A stretch of 64,000 bases of DNA from BPIH01 sp042408535 (GCA_042408535.1 JBHORA010000079.1:1-64000); one strand, 5' to 3'; shown: positions 32,775 to 42,308, counted from the first letter of the stretch. Numbers and translations are program-made. The notes: generated from the sequence alone by a model not told the origin.

Positions 32775-33944
32775 GTGCGGTTCATCCCCGAGCTCGGTAG
32801 CGTCCTCCCCTGGCTCGGCGCCTCGGCCGTCGCCGCGGCCGCCATCGCCCTCGTCGGGACACCCTTCGTTCGAGCGCTCGCGGTCCGGGCCGGTCTCCTC
32901 GATCTCCCTGATCGCCGGCGGGTGAACACGCGACCCGTCCCCCGGGCCGGCGGGCTCGCCGTCGCCGCCGCCTTCCTCCTCGTTGCCGCCGGCTTCGTCG
33001 TCCTCGAAGCCGTCGCCGAAACCGTCCCGGCGCCCGACTTTCTCGAGCCGGGACAGCTCGTCGCCCTCCTCGCCGGGGGTGCTGCGGCGGCGATCCTCGG
33101 CCTCCTCGATGACGCTCTTCAGCTCCGAGCCCGCTGGCAGCTCGCCGGCCAGCTTGCCCTCGCCGCCTTCGCGATTTGGCTCGGGATCGGCGTCGAGGCG
33201 ATCAACGTCCCCTTCGTCGATCGGCCGGTCGTCCTCGAGGGGGCGTTCGGGGTCGCCTTCACGACCTTCTGGATCGTGGGCATGATCAACTCCATCAACT
33301 TCATCGATGGCCTCGACGGGCTGTCGGCTGGTGTCGGCTGCATCGCCGCCGTCACCCTCGGTCTCATCAGTTTGACGACGACCATCGGCCAGCCCTACAT
33401 CGCCGTCCTCTGCTTCGCTCTCGCCGGCGCCCTCCTCGGATTCCTCCGCTGGAACTTCCACCCGGCCGTCGTCTTCGCCGGGACGAGCGGGACGATGTTT
33501 CTTGGCTACGTCCTCGCTGTCCTCGCCGTCCTCGGCTCGGCGAAGGTGGCTGTCGCTCTCCTCGTCCTCGGGGTGCCGATCATCGACACGTTCTGGATCA
33601 TCGTCCGGCGCCTGGCGACGGGCCGGATGCCCTTCAGTCCCGATCGCGGCCACATCCACCACCGGCTCCTCGACCTCGGCCTCGGCCACCGCGAGGCGGT
33701 CCTCGTCATCTACGGGATCTGTGCTGTCCTCGCCGTCCTCTCGCTCCTCCTGTCCGGGACCGGGCAGGTCTACGCCTTCCTCGGACTCTTCGTCGGTCTG
33801 GGCCTCGTCCTCTTCGCCCTGACCCGCCGCGGCCTCGTTGCCGACGAGCTCGTCGCGGCGACGTACGATGATGGGCAGGCCGGGGACGTCGCTGGCCGAT
33901 CACCGGTGGATGACCGCGGCCCCGATCCGTCGAGGGATGCCTGA
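32775..33944 (+). CDS. WecA/TagO-like polyprenyl-phosphate HexNAc-1-phosphate transferase
   Basis: This MraY-superfamily enzyme transfers a sugar-1-phosphate from a UDP-sugar to undecaprenyl phosphate, starting a surface glycan. It has about 11 membrane helices. Catalytic motifs are GLLDDALQLRARW (paired Asp), NFIDGLDGLSAG, and the cytoplasmic FSPDRGHIHHRLLDLG; the HIHH form marks the WecA/TagO branch and not MraY. Start is a GTG at 32775, 18 bases after glyA. A disordered acidic tail closes the protein. Which polymer it starts (teichoic-acid-like, capsule or wall polysaccharide) is unknown. Confidence 0.9.
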   Translation: MRFIPELGSVLPWLGASAVAAAAIALVGTPFVRALAVRAGLLDLPDRRRVNTRPVPRAGGLAVAAAFLLVAAGFVVLEAVAETVPAPDFLEPGQLVALLAGGAAAAILGLLDDALQLRARWQLAGQLALAAFAIWLGIGVEAINVPFVDRPVVLEGAFGVAFTTFWIVGMINSINFIDGLDGLSAGVGCIAAVTLGLISLTTTIGQPYIAVLCFALAGALLGFLRWNFHPAVVFAGTSGTMFLGYVLAVLAVLGSAKVAVALLVLGVPIIDTFWIIVRRLATGRMPFSPDRGHIHHRLLDLGLGHREAVLVIYGICAVLAVLSLLLSGTGQVYAFLGLFVGLGLVLFALTRRGLVADELVAATYDDGQAGDVAGRSPVDDRGPDPSRDA

Positions 33945-33977
33945 GGGAGCAGGGACGAAGGAGGGGAACGAGGGTCG

Positions 33978-35135
33978 ATGCCGGAGTCGTTCGTCGACGC
34001 GGCCGCCGTGCTCGGGATCGTCCTCCTCGTCGCCATCGTCGCGGCCGTCGCTGGCCGGCGCCGAGCCCGGCGGCGCGAACGGGGAGGCCCGGGTGGTCTC
34101 GCACCGAGGGGCGGTCGGGGGATGTCCGCGCCCGGCGGGGCGGCGCGGACGGTGGTCTCCACGCCCGGGCCGGGGCCTCTCTCCGCGACCGACGGGACCT
34201 CGAGCGGGGCGAGCCTGGCCGCGAGTCGAGGGGCGGCCGTCAGTCGAGGGGCGGCCGTCAGTCGAGGCGCGGCTGGTCACTCGACGATCGACGAGGCGGC
34301 TCGTGCGGCCGCTGGCGACCCGGGGAAGCTGCTGCTTCCCACCGAGCCTGCCCGGATCGTCCCCCGCCGGCTCGCCGTCAGCGGTGCTCTCGAGGCTCGC
34401 CGACGTTCAGCCGACCGAGCCAGGCTCGACTCCGGGAGCGGTTCCACGTCCCTCGCACCGGCCGGATCGCTGAGCGCCGAGGAGGTCGGAGAACGGCGCC
34501 TCGTTCGTCGCCTCCGCCTCCTCCGTGATACCGCCCTCCTCGTCGGTTTCATCTCGATCGTGGCTCTCGTCCTCCTGCTCCAGAACCCGGGTCTCGAAGA
34601 GCAGGTGGCGTCCCTCACGGGAACGCCGCCCGCCACGCCGTCGGGGTTGAGCGGCGGATTGCCGATGGGTGGCGCTGGGCTGCCGGGCTCGGCCGGGCCG
34701 ACGACGAGCCTCGTACCGCCCGTGACGGGTCGGCCGACGACGCCCTCTCCGAACAGCTCCGGGACGCCGGTGCCGACAGCGGTCCCGACGGCGCACCCGA
34801 CGGGTCCCGCTTCGACTCCCACCTCGACGCCGTGGCCGACGCCGACGCCCACGCCCGCCGCCACGTCGGCGGGGAGCCCGGCGGGGAGCCCCTCGGCAAC
34901 GCCGACAGCGACGACCACGCCGACGACCACGCCAACGCCGACGGCGACGACCGCGCCGACAACCACGCCAACGGCCACGCCCGCCCCTTCTTCACCACCA
35001 GAGCCGACGGCCTCACCAACCCCGACAGCAACCCCGACAGCAACCCCGACAGCAACCCCGACAGCAACCCCGACACCCTCCTCGACGCTGGAGCCGAGCG
35101 CGGAGTCCTCCGCCACCACCTCGCCAAGCCCCTGA
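33978..35135 (+). CDS. Membrane-anchored Thr/Pro-rich surface protein, unknown family
   Basis: The 385-residue protein has a hydrophobic helix at residues 7-25, a charged loop, a second helix at about 186-204, then 180 residues made largely of Thr, Pro, Ser and Ala (TPTATPTATPT). The tail resembles a mucin-like stalk that could be O-glycosylated if it faces outward. Two tandem repeats (34224-34277 and 35017-35076) lie in the gene. No catalytic or binding domain is recognisable. GAGGG precedes the ATG. It lies between the WecA-like gene and the ATP synthase cluster on the same strand. Confidence 0.7.
   Translation: MPESFVDAAAVLGIVLLVAIVAAVAGRRRARRRERGGPGGLAPRGGRGMSAPGGAARTVVSTPGPGPLSATDGTSSGASLAASRGAAVSRGAAVSRGAAGHSTIDEAARAAAGDPGKLLLPTEPARIVPRRLAVSGALEARRRSADRARLDSGSGSTSLAPAGSLSAEEVGERRLVRRLRLLRDTALLVGFISIVALVLLLQNPGLEEQVASLTGTPPATPSGLSGGLPMGGAGLPGSAGPTTSLVPPVTGRPTTPSPNSSGTPVPTAVPTAHPTGPASTPTSTPWPTPTPTPAATSAGSPAGSPSATPTATTTPTTTPTPTATTAPTTTPTATPAPSSPPEPTASPTPTATPTATPTATPTATPTPSSTLEPSAESSATTSPSP
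34224..34277. repeat. 18-base tandem repeat, three copies
   Basis: AGTCGAGGGGCGGCCGTC at 34224 and 34242, and an imperfect copy at 34260, encode repeated SRGAAV in the cytoplasmic loop of the Thr/Pro-rich protein. Confidence 0.85.
35017..35076. repeat. 12-base tandem repeat, five copies
   Basis: CAACCCCGACAG repeats at 35017, 35029, 35041, 35053 and 35065, the last with one change. It encodes the TPTA units of the Thr/Pro tail. Confidence 0.9.
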
Positions 35136-35239
35136 CTGCGCCGGCGGGGGATGCTCGTGGCTGCTCTCGATTAGGGAGAGGCCCCGTGGAGGACCGTTGG
35201 CCGGAGCGGTGGATGCGCGACGCGGCCGATCGCACCTGC

Positions 35240-35245
35240 TACACT
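35240..35245 (+). promoter_or_regulatory. -10 element for the ATP synthase operon
   Basis: TACACT preceded by TGC gives an extended -10 about 24 bases before the first atp gene. No -35 box is seen, as is common for extended -10 promoters. Confidence 0.35.
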
Positions 35246-35269
35246 TACGCCCGCTTTGCCAGGTCGCCC

Positions 35270-35494
35270 ATGATCGAGCCCGGACGAGCCTGGGCCTACT
35301 TCGCCCTCTTCTCGGAGATCGGAATCGTCCTGCTGGTTACCACCCTGGCGGGCGTGCTGTTCGGATACTGGGTGGACCAGCAGCTCGGGTCGGTCCCGAT
35401 CTTCGCCCTCGTCGGCCTCTTCGTCGGCCTGGCGGCGGGTGCCCGGGCCGTCTACCGGCTCATCACCCGGTTCCTGGCGACATTCGAAGACTGA
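35270..35494 (+). CDS. AtpZ/AtpI-like F-ATPase accessory protein
   Basis: The 74-residue protein has two membrane helices in the AtpZ/AtpI arrangement: EIGIVLLVTTLAGVLFGYWV, the DQQLG turn, then PIFALVGLFVGLAAGARAVYRL. Such proteins assist c-ring assembly or Mg2+ supply to the synthase. The ATG at 35270 fits the family length and lies after a -10 box. A GTG at 35186 with GGGAGAGG upstream would add 28 residues. It is the first gene of the atp operon. Confidence 0.78.
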   Translation: MIEPGRAWAYFALFSEIGIVLLVTTLAGVLFGYWVDQQLGSVPIFALVGLFVGLAAGARAVYRLITRFLATFED

Positions 35495-35539
35495 CGATCG
35501 AGCGCGCGGCGAGGGCCGCGCTCTCCGTACGGAGCGAGC

Positions 35540-36646
35540 GTGCCGGACGAGCGACACCTCCCAGATCCCATCGCGAAGGATCCCATCGCAGGCACGGCTG
35601 TTCCCACGGTCGGGGTCACCGCCGACGGCGGGGCGGCAGCCGTCGACGCCCGCCTTGCCCTCGAGAGCCCCCGTCGCTCGAGGGTCGTTCGGAACCTCGG
35701 CCTCCTCATCGCCGCCGTCCTCGCCATCGACGTCCTCGCTATCCTCCTCGTCCCTCCCTTCCCGCCGGGTGAGCCCGGTGCCGCCTGCGCGTTCCCGGTC
35801 TGCTTCATCGCCGGCAACCTGGAGCTGCCGGCGCCCCACGTCGTCTTCGACCTCGACCCGTCGTCCTCGCTTCCCCCGGGCCCGCTGGCGATTGGTTTCG
35901 ACGCCTCGATTACCTCGTCCCTCGTCACGATGTGGATCGTCATGGCCGTCGTGCTCGGGCTCGCCATTCTCGCCACCCGCCGGATGCGCGAGGTCCCGAC
36001 CGGGATCCAGAACGTCGTTGAGTTCGCCTACGAGCAGCTTTCGAACTTCGCCACGTCCATCGGCGGTCCGGGGGCGCGAGCCCACGTTCCCTTCTACGCT
36101 GCCTTCTTCCTCCTCATCCTCTTCTCGAACTGGAGCGGCCTCGTGCCGCCCGTCGGCAAGGTGCCGGAGCTTCGGGCCCCGACGAGCGACGTGAACGTCA
36201 CCATCGGCCTCGCCCTCGTCGCCTTCGCCTACTTCGAGTTCCAGGGCCTTCGGGCGAACGGCGTCCTTGGCTATCTCGCCAAGTTCTTCCCCCTCGGTGA
36301 GTTCCGAAAGGGGATCGGGGCTGGACTCATCGCCCTCTTCGTCGGTCTCATCGAGCTCATGCTCGAGTTCGTGAAACCGGTCACCCTCTCGATGCGACTT
36401 TTTGGCAACATCTACGGCGGCGAAGTCGCCCTTGGGGTCCTGACGGCCCTCACCATCGCCGTCGTCCCGGTGGCCCTCTTTGCCCTCGAGCTCATGCTGA
36501 ACTTCGTCCAGGCCTTGATCTTCAGCGTCCTCATGCTCATCTTCACCCTCGTGGCGGTCGAGAGCCACCACGAGGAAGAAGGCCATGCCGAGCCGGCCGA
36601 AGGGCCGGCCGGCGAGCGGGCACCCGCAGCGGCGCCCGCTCACTAA
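35540..36646 (+). CDS. atpB: ATP synthase subunit a
   Basis: Subunit a forms the two half-channels beside the c-ring. The essential arginine is Arg286 in LSMRLFGNIYGGE, equivalent to E. coli Arg210. Helical segments include FYAAFFLLILFSNWSGLVPP and LIELMLEFVKPV. At 368 residues it is long because of an 80-residue N-terminal region with one extra hydrophobic helix and a Glu/Ala/Pro C-terminal tail. The GTG at 35540 is the farthest upstream start after atpZ. Confidence 0.95.
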   Translation: MPDERHLPDPIAKDPIAGTAVPTVGVTADGGAAAVDARLALESPRRSRVVRNLGLLIAAVLAIDVLAILLVPPFPPGEPGAACAFPVCFIAGNLELPAPHVVFDLDPSSSLPPGPLAIGFDASITSSLVTMWIVMAVVLGLAILATRRMREVPTGIQNVVEFAYEQLSNFATSIGGPGARAHVPFYAAFFLLILFSNWSGLVPPVGKVPELRAPTSDVNVTIGLALVAFAYFEFQGLRANGVLGYLAKFFPLGEFRKGIGAGLIALFVGLIELMLEFVKPVTLSMRLFGNIYGGEVALGVLTALTIAVVPVALFALELMLNFVQALIFSVLMLIFTLVAVESHHEEEGHAEPAEGPAGERAPAAAPAH

Positions 36647-36785
36647 CCGGTCGGCGGCCTCGACCGGACGGGAAGCCCCGGCCGACGGGCCGGGGTATGT
36701 CCGCCCCGGTCGAGCTCCGACCGCCGAAGATCGGTCCCAGTCCATCGCCGGGCTCGACCCGGCCCCACAGGAGGAAGAAGCAACC

Positions 36786-36998
36786 ATGGAGAACCTCGGC
36801 GCAGGGATCGCCGCCCTCGGCGTCATCGGTCCCGGCATCGGCATCGGCATCCTGGCCGGTCTGTCGAGCGCGGCCATCGGCCGCAACCCGGACGCGGGCG
36901 GCCAGATCCGCGGCCTGGCGATCATCCTCGCCGCCTTCGCCGAAGGGCTCGGCGTGCTCGCCATCGTCGTCGGTCTGCTCTCGATCTTCATCAAGTAG
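36786..36998 (+). CDS. atpE: ATP synthase subunit c
   Basis: The 70-residue proteolipid is a helical hairpin. Helix 1 has the glycine ladder GPGIGIGILAG, the polar loop is GRNPDAGGQ, and helix 2 carries the ion-binding Glu53 in AAFAEGLGVLAIV. The residues that form sodium sites (a Gln in helix 1, Ser after the Glu) are absent, so proton coupling is expected. GGAGGAAG precedes the ATG at 36786; the frame is open further up but only this start gives the family N-terminus. Confidence 0.96.
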   Translation: MENLGAGIAALGVIGPGIGIGILAGLSSAAIGRNPDAGGQIRGLAIILAAFAEGLGVLAIVVGLLSIFIK

Positions 36999-37029
36999 GC
37001 CGGCCAGCCGCCCGAAGGGAGCGCGACAA

Positions 37030-37617
37030 GTGGACCTCCTGGCGATCGCCGGCGCCGTCGCCGAGGCGGCCGTCGCGCCGAGCGCCGAGGCGGGTGCGGA
37101 GGCGGGCCTGGCGATCAACCTCTTCTGGATCATCGTCAGCGCCCTCAACTTCCTCGTCTTCCTCGCCCTCATCTGGGCCTTCGCCTTCCGGCGCATCGCC
37201 GCCATGCTCGACGAGCGGCGGGCCCGGATCGAGCAGGGTCTCCGTGATGCGGAACAGGCCCGCCGCGACCGCGAGCAGGCCGCAGCCGAGCGCCTGGCGG
37301 CGATCCAGGAGGCGCGGAAGGAGGCGACCGAGATCATCAACCGGGCCCAGCGGGCAGCCCAGGAGGCGCGGGAGGCCGACATGGCCGCGACTCGAGCCGA
37401 GCTCGAGCAGCTCCGAGCGGCTGCCCAGGCCGAGATCGAAGCCGAAAAGCAGCGGGCGATCGCCGACCTCCGGGCCGAGGTCGCCGACCTCGCCCTCGCC
37501 GCGGCGGCGAAGGTCGTCGGCGAGACGATGACCGATGCCCGACACCGGCGGATCGTCGAGGAGTTCCTCGCCGAGACGGCAGCGACCGAGCCGGATGGCA
37601 CCGGCCGCGGCGGCTGA
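37030..37617 (+). CDS. atpF: ATP synthase subunit b
   Basis: Subunit b is the peripheral stalk. One N-terminal membrane helix (LFWIIVSALNFLVFLALIWA, about residues 31-52) is followed by a long Arg/Glu/Ala-rich helix that dimerises as a coiled coil, ending with the F1-delta contact region (AAAAKVVGETMTDARHRR). It has 195 residues. The GTG at 37030 has GGGAG upstream. The gene sits between atpE and atpH as usual, and only one b gene is present. Confidence 0.94.
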   Translation: MDLLAIAGAVAEAAVAPSAEAGAEAGLAINLFWIIVSALNFLVFLALIWAFAFRRIAAMLDERRARIEQGLRDAEQARRDREQAAAERLAAIQEARKEATEIINRAQRAAQEAREADMAATRAELEQLRAAAQAEIEAEKQRAIADLRAEVADLALAAAAKVVGETMTDARHRRIVEEFLAETAATEPDGTGRGG

Positions 37618-37626
37618 GGAGGACCG

Positions 37627-38298
37627 ATGCCACGCCGTCCGACGACCGCCGCCCGTCGCTATGCAGAAGCGGCCTACGAGCTCGCCGATCGGGACCGGAC
37701 CCACGACGCGTGGCTGGCGGCGCTCACGGCCGCGGCCGAAGCCCTCGGGGTCGAGGAGGTTCTCCGGATCGTCGACAACCCGGCCGTTCCGATCCGTGAG
37801 CGCCAGACGGCGGCCGCGGGAATCCTCGGCGGTCCGGCCTTCGCGAGGCTCGTGGATGCGGCGACGGACCGACTCCCGAGGCCCGAGGTCGATCGCGAGA
37901 CGGTCCGGCGGCAGGTCGCCGAGCGGGTGGGCCGCCAGGTCGCCCGCCTCGTCGAGCTTCTCGTCGAGCGGCGCCGGGTGGACACCCTGCCTCGCGTCGC
38001 CGAGGCGTTCCGACAGCTCCTCCTCGCCCGCCGCGGGATCGTCGAGGCGGAGGTCGTGAGCGCGGCGCCCTTGACCGCGGGCGAGAAAACCGCGCTCCGC
38101 GAGCGGCTCGAGCGGCTCGCTGGACGAAGCGTCGAGCTCCGGACGCGGGTCGAGCCGGGGCTCCTCGGCGGGCTCGTGGTCCGGATCGGCGATCGGCTCT
38201 ACGATGCTTCTGTACGAGGACGCCTCGAGCGCCTGAGGACGCAGCTCGTCGCTGCTGGCCGCGGCTGGACCGCGGGTACCGCCCCGGCGGCCGGCTAG
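37627..38298 (+). CDS. atpH: ATP synthase subunit delta
   Basis: Delta connects the peripheral stalk to the top of the alpha3beta3 ring. The N-terminal six-helix bundle starts ARRYAEAAYELADRD, and the C-terminal part has the family signature VEPGLLGGLVVRIGDRLYDASVRGRL. At 223 residues it is slightly long. An AGGAGG site precedes the ATG, nine bases after atpF. Confidence 0.94.
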   Translation: MPRRPTTAARRYAEAAYELADRDRTHDAWLAALTAAAEALGVEEVLRIVDNPAVPIRERQTAAAGILGGPAFARLVDAATDRLPRPEVDRETVRRQVAERVGRQVARLVELLVERRRVDTLPRVAEAFRQLLLARRGIVEAEVVSAAPLTAGEKTALRERLERLAGRSVELRTRVEPGLLGGLVVRIGDRLYDASVRGRLERLRTQLVAAGRGWTAGTAPAAG

Positions 38299-38339
38299 GA
38301 CGGGCCGTCCGAGACGCGGCGGGTAGCTGAGGAAGAAGG

Positions 38340-39872
38340 ATGGCCATTCGATCGGACGAGATCATCACCATCATCAAGTCGGAGATCGACCGCTTCGAGC
38401 AGGCGGTCGAGACCCGGAGCGTCGGCACCGTCGTCGAGGTCGGTGACGGCATCGCCCAGGTCTACGGGCTTGACGCTGCCGTCGCCTCGGAGCTCATCGA
38501 GTTCCCGAACGGGGTCATGGGCCTCGCCCTCAACCTCGAGGAGGAGACCGTCGGTTGTGTCATCCTCGGCGACGCGACGGCGATCAAGGAGGGCGACACG
38601 GCGAAGACGACCGGCCGGGTCGTCGAGGTCCCCGTCGGCCAGGCCCTCCTCGGCCGGGTCGTCGACCCCTTGGGCCGACCCCTCGACGACAAGGGCCCGA
38701 TCCAGACCGACCGCTTCCGGCCGGTCGAGCGGATCGCGCCCGGCGTCATCACCCGCCAGCCCGTCGACACGCCGGTCCAGACGGGGATCAAGGCGATCGA
38801 CGCTCTCATCCCCATCGGTCGCGGCCAGCGGGAGCTCATCATCGGCGACCGCCAGACCGGCAAGACGGCGATCGCCATCGACACGATCATCAACCAGAAG
38901 GGCCAGGGCCTCGTCTGCATCTACGTCGCCATCGGCCAGAAGCTCTCGACGGTCGCCAACACCGTCGCCACCCTCGAGAAGTACGGGGCGATGGAGCACA
39001 CCATCGTCGTCGTCGCCGGTGCCGAGGATCCCGCTCCCCTCCAGTACCTCGCCCCCTACGCTGGAGCGGCCATCGGCGAGGAGGTCATGGAGAACGGGGT
39101 CGAGGTCGGTGGACAGCTCGTCAAGGACGCCCTCTGCGTCTACGACGACCTCTCGAAGCACGCCTGGGCGTACCGCGAGATGGCCCTCCTCCTCCGCCGT
39201 CCGCCCGGACGGGAGGCGTACCCCGGCGACGTCTTCTACCTCCACAGCCGGCTCCTCGAGCGGGCAGCACGCCTGAACGCCGAGCACGGCGGTGGCTCCC
39301 TCACCGCCCTGCCGATCATCGAGACCCAGGCGAACGACGTCTCGGCCTACATCCCGACGAACGTCATCAGCATCACCGACGGCCAGATCTTCCTCGAGAC
39401 GGACCTCTTCAACGCCGGCCAGCGACCGGCCCTCAACATCGGCATCTCGGTCAGCCGGGTCGGTTCGGCCGCCCAGACGAAGGCGATGAAGAAGGTGGCC
39501 GCCCCGCTCAAGCTCGACCTCGCCCAGTACCGGGCCTTGGCCGCCTTCGCCCAGTTCGCCTCCGACCTCGACAAGGCGACCCGCGACCAGCTCACCCGGG
39601 GCGAGAAACTGTCCGAGGTCATCAAGCAGCCCCAGTACCAGCCGCTCCCGGTCGAGAAGCAAGTCGCCATCCTCTACGCGGCGACGAAGGGCTACCTCGA
39701 CGACGTGCCGACCCCGAAGGTGAAGGAGTTCGAGGGCCAGTTCTACCGATTCCTCGAGCACGAGCGACCGGCGATCCTCCGCGAGCTCGGCGAAAAGAAG
39801 GACCTGACCGACGAACTGGCGGCGGCCCTCGACGAAGCGATCGCCACCTTCCGGAGCCAGTTCCTTGCCTGA
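38340..39872 (+). CDS. atpA: ATP synthase subunit alpha
   Basis: Alpha is the non-catalytic nucleotide-binding subunit of F1. The Walker A motif GDRQTGKT is at 169-176. ISVSRVGSAAQ carries the arginine finger that completes the catalytic site on beta. The 510-residue length is standard. AGGAAGAAGG lies before the ATG at 38340. It is in the conserved H-A-G-D-C order. Confidence 0.98.
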   Translation: MAIRSDEIITIIKSEIDRFEQAVETRSVGTVVEVGDGIAQVYGLDAAVASELIEFPNGVMGLALNLEEETVGCVILGDATAIKEGDTAKTTGRVVEVPVGQALLGRVVDPLGRPLDDKGPIQTDRFRPVERIAPGVITRQPVDTPVQTGIKAIDALIPIGRGQRELIIGDRQTGKTAIAIDTIINQKGQGLVCIYVAIGQKLSTVANTVATLEKYGAMEHTIVVVAGAEDPAPLQYLAPYAGAAIGEEVMENGVEVGGQLVKDALCVYDDLSKHAWAYREMALLLRRPPGREAYPGDVFYLHSRLLERAARLNAEHGGGSLTALPIIETQANDVSAYIPTNVISITDGQIFLETDLFNAGQRPALNIGISVSRVGSAAQTKAMKKVAAPLKLDLAQYRALAAFAQFASDLDKATRDQLTRGEKLSEVIKQPQYQPLPVEKQVAILYAATKGYLDDVPTPKVKEFEGQFYRFLEHERPAILRELGEKKDLTDELAAALDEAIATFRSQFLA

Positions 39873-39913
39873 GCGAGGCAGCGACCCTCGACCCCGCGAT
39901 GGAGCCCTAAGCG

Positions 39914-40768
39914 ATGCCGAGCCAGCGTGAGATCCGGCGCCGGATCGGCGCTGTCCGGAACATCAAGCAGATCACCCGGGCGATGCAGTTCGTCGCGGCC
40001 TCGAAGCTGAAGCGGGCCCAGGACGCAACCCTCGCCGCCCGACCCTACAGCGACAAGATCGACGAGGTCCTCGCCGATCTGGCCGCCGTCCTCGGCGGGG
40101 AGGATCACCCCCTCCTCGCCCGCCGCGAGGGCGGCAAGCGCTGCATCGTCCTCATCACCACCGACCGCGGCCTCGCCGGCCCGCTGAACACGAACACGAT
40201 CCGCTTTGCGGCCCGGGTCATCACCGAGCATCCGGGCGACCTGACCGTCATCACCGTCGGTCGGAAGGGCCGTGACGCGATGCGTCGGGCGCGGGTGCCG
40301 ATCGAGGCCCACTTCCCGGGCTTCGGCGACCGCCCGACCTTCGCCGATGTCCTGCCCCTCGCCCGCCTCGTCACCGACGACTACGTCGCTGGCGTCACCG
40401 GCCAGGTCGACATCATCTACTCCCACTTCGTGTCGACCCTCGTCCAGCGGCCGACCCTCGCCCCGCTCCTCCCCATCACCCCCGCCGAGGACACGGCCGT
40501 CGGCATTCCGGGTCGCCAGTTTCTCTTCGAGCCGAACGCGGCCAGCGTCCTCGAGCAGCTCCTGCCGCGCTACGTCGCCACCCGTCTCTACCAGGCCGTC
40601 CTGGAGGCGAAGGCGTCCGAGGAGTCGTCCCGGATGGTGGCCATGAAGAACGCCACCGAGAACGCCGAAGAGCTCATCGAGGATCTCACCCTCGTCTACA
40701 ACAAGGTTCGCCAGGCGAACATCACCCGCGAGATGATCGAGATCGCAACTGGCGCCCGGGCGATCTGA
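39914..40768 (+). CDS. atpG: ATP synthase subunit gamma
   Basis: Gamma is the central rotor shaft. Terminal helices that form the coiled coil are visible: IRRRIGAVRNIKQITRAMQ at the start and NKVRQANITREMIEIATGA at the end, with the Rossmann-like middle domain containing ITTDRGLAGPLNTN. It has 284 residues and an ATG at 39914. No regulatory Cys insert of the plant kind is present. Confidence 0.97.
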   Translation: MPSQREIRRRIGAVRNIKQITRAMQFVAASKLKRAQDATLAARPYSDKIDEVLADLAAVLGGEDHPLLARREGGKRCIVLITTDRGLAGPLNTNTIRFAARVITEHPGDLTVITVGRKGRDAMRRARVPIEAHFPGFGDRPTFADVLPLARLVTDDYVAGVTGQVDIIYSHFVSTLVQRPTLAPLLPITPAEDTAVGIPGRQFLFEPNAASVLEQLLPRYVATRLYQAVLEAKASEESSRMVAMKNATENAEELIEDLTLVYNKVRQANITREMIEIATGARAI

Positions 40769-40812
40769 CCCGGTCCGCCGAACGCTCACGACGGAGGCAC
40801 CGACGAAGGACG

Positions 40813-42234
40813 ATGGCAACCGCCACCACGACCGCACCCGCGACCGGCCGGGTCATCCAGATTACCGGCCCGGTCGTCGACATCGAGTTCCCGGCCGGCC
40901 AGCTGCCGGCGATCCTCAACGCCGTCGAGATCGAGCGGCCCGGGGACCTGCCCCTCGTCTGCGAGGTCCAGCAGCACCTCGGCAACAACTGGGTCCGGAC
41001 GGTGGCGATGACGACGACCGACGGCCTCGCCCGGGGCGTGCCGGCCCGCGACACGGGGGCCCCGATCACCGTCCCCGTCGGCGCGGCGACCCTCGGCCGC
41101 GTCTTCGACGTCCTCGGCCGGCCCATCGACGGCAAGGGCGAGGTCGTCGCCGAGGTGAAGCTCCCGATCCACCGCGATGCCCCAGCCTTCGACGAGCAGT
41201 CGACGGAGGTCGAGGTCTTCGAGACCGGCCTCAAGGTCATCGACCTCATCTGCCCCTTCAAGAAGGGCGGCAAGGTCGGCATCTTCGGCGGCGCCGGCGT
41301 CGGCAAGACGGTCATCATCCAGGAGCTCATCCGGAACGTCGCCCAGGAGCACGCCGGGGTATCGGTCTTCGCGGGGGTCGGGGAGCGGTCCCGGGAGGGG
41401 AACGACCTCATCAGAGAGATGACCGAATCGGGGGTCATCGAGAAGACGGCCTTCGTCTTCGGTCAGATGAACGAGCCGCCAGGGGCGCGCCTGCGGGTCG
41501 GCCTGACGGGCCTGACGATGGCCGAGTACTTCCGCGACGAGGAGGGCCGCGACGTTCTCCTCTTCATCGACAACATCTTCCGCTTCACCCAGGCTGGCTC
41601 GGAGGTCTCCGCCCTCCTCGGCCGGATGCCGTCGGCCGTCGGCTACCAGCCGAACCTGGCGACGGAAATGGCCGCCCTCCAGGAGCGGATCACCTCGACG
41701 AAGAAGGGCTCGATCACGAGCCTCCAGGCCGTCTTCGTCCCGGCCGACGACTACACCGACCCGGCGCCGGCGACGACCTTCGGCCACCTCGACTCGACGA
41801 TCCGTCTCGAACGGAGCATCGCCGAGCTCGGCATCTACCCGGCCGTCGACCCGCTCACCTCGACATCCCGCGTCCTCGATCCGAACGTCGTCGGCACGGA
41901 GCACTACGAAGTCGCCCGCGAGACCCAGCGGGTCCTCCAGCGCTACCGCGACCTCCAGGACATCATCGCCATCCTCGGCATCGACGAGCTCTCCGAGGAG
42001 GACAAGGCGATCGTCGCCCGGGCCCGGCGGCTCCAGCGCTTCATGAGCCAGCCCTTCCACGTGGCCGAGGTCTTCACCGGCCGGCCGGGCGTCTACGTCC
42101 CGATCCGGGACACCGTCGCCTCCTTCAAGGAGATCCTCGAGGGCAAGGGCGACACCCTCCCCGAGCAGGCCTTCTTCCTGGCCGGGACGATGGACGACGT
42201 CCGCCGCCAGGCGGCGAAGCTTGGAGCGGCCTGA
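40813..42234 (+). CDS. atpD: ATP synthase subunit beta
   Basis: Beta holds the catalytic sites. The P-loop GGAGVGKT is at 159-166, the catalytic Glu lies in GVGERSREGNDL, and the DELSEED-type lever reads DELSEEDK. Length 473. An initial Thr/Ala-rich stretch precedes the crown domain. The ATG is at 40813, 44 bases after atpG. Confidence 0.98.
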   Translation: MATATTTAPATGRVIQITGPVVDIEFPAGQLPAILNAVEIERPGDLPLVCEVQQHLGNNWVRTVAMTTTDGLARGVPARDTGAPITVPVGAATLGRVFDVLGRPIDGKGEVVAEVKLPIHRDAPAFDEQSTEVEVFETGLKVIDLICPFKKGGKVGIFGGAGVGKTVIIQELIRNVAQEHAGVSVFAGVGERSREGNDLIREMTESGVIEKTAFVFGQMNEPPGARLRVGLTGLTMAEYFRDEEGRDVLLFIDNIFRFTQAGSEVSALLGRMPSAVGYQPNLATEMAALQERITSTKKGSITSLQAVFVPADDYTDPAPATTFGHLDSTIRLERSIAELGIYPAVDPLTSTSRVLDPNVVGTEHYEVARETQRVLQRYRDLQDIIAILGIDELSEEDKAIVARARRLQRFMSQPFHVAEVFTGRPGVYVPIRDTVASFKEILEGKGDTLPEQAFFLAGTMDDVRRQAAKLGAA

Positions 42235-42308
42235 GCCATGCCCTCGTTCGACCGTCGTCGCTCCGGCCTCTTGCGCCCCGCACTCCCGGCGGCGAGGAGG
42301 TGGGCCGC

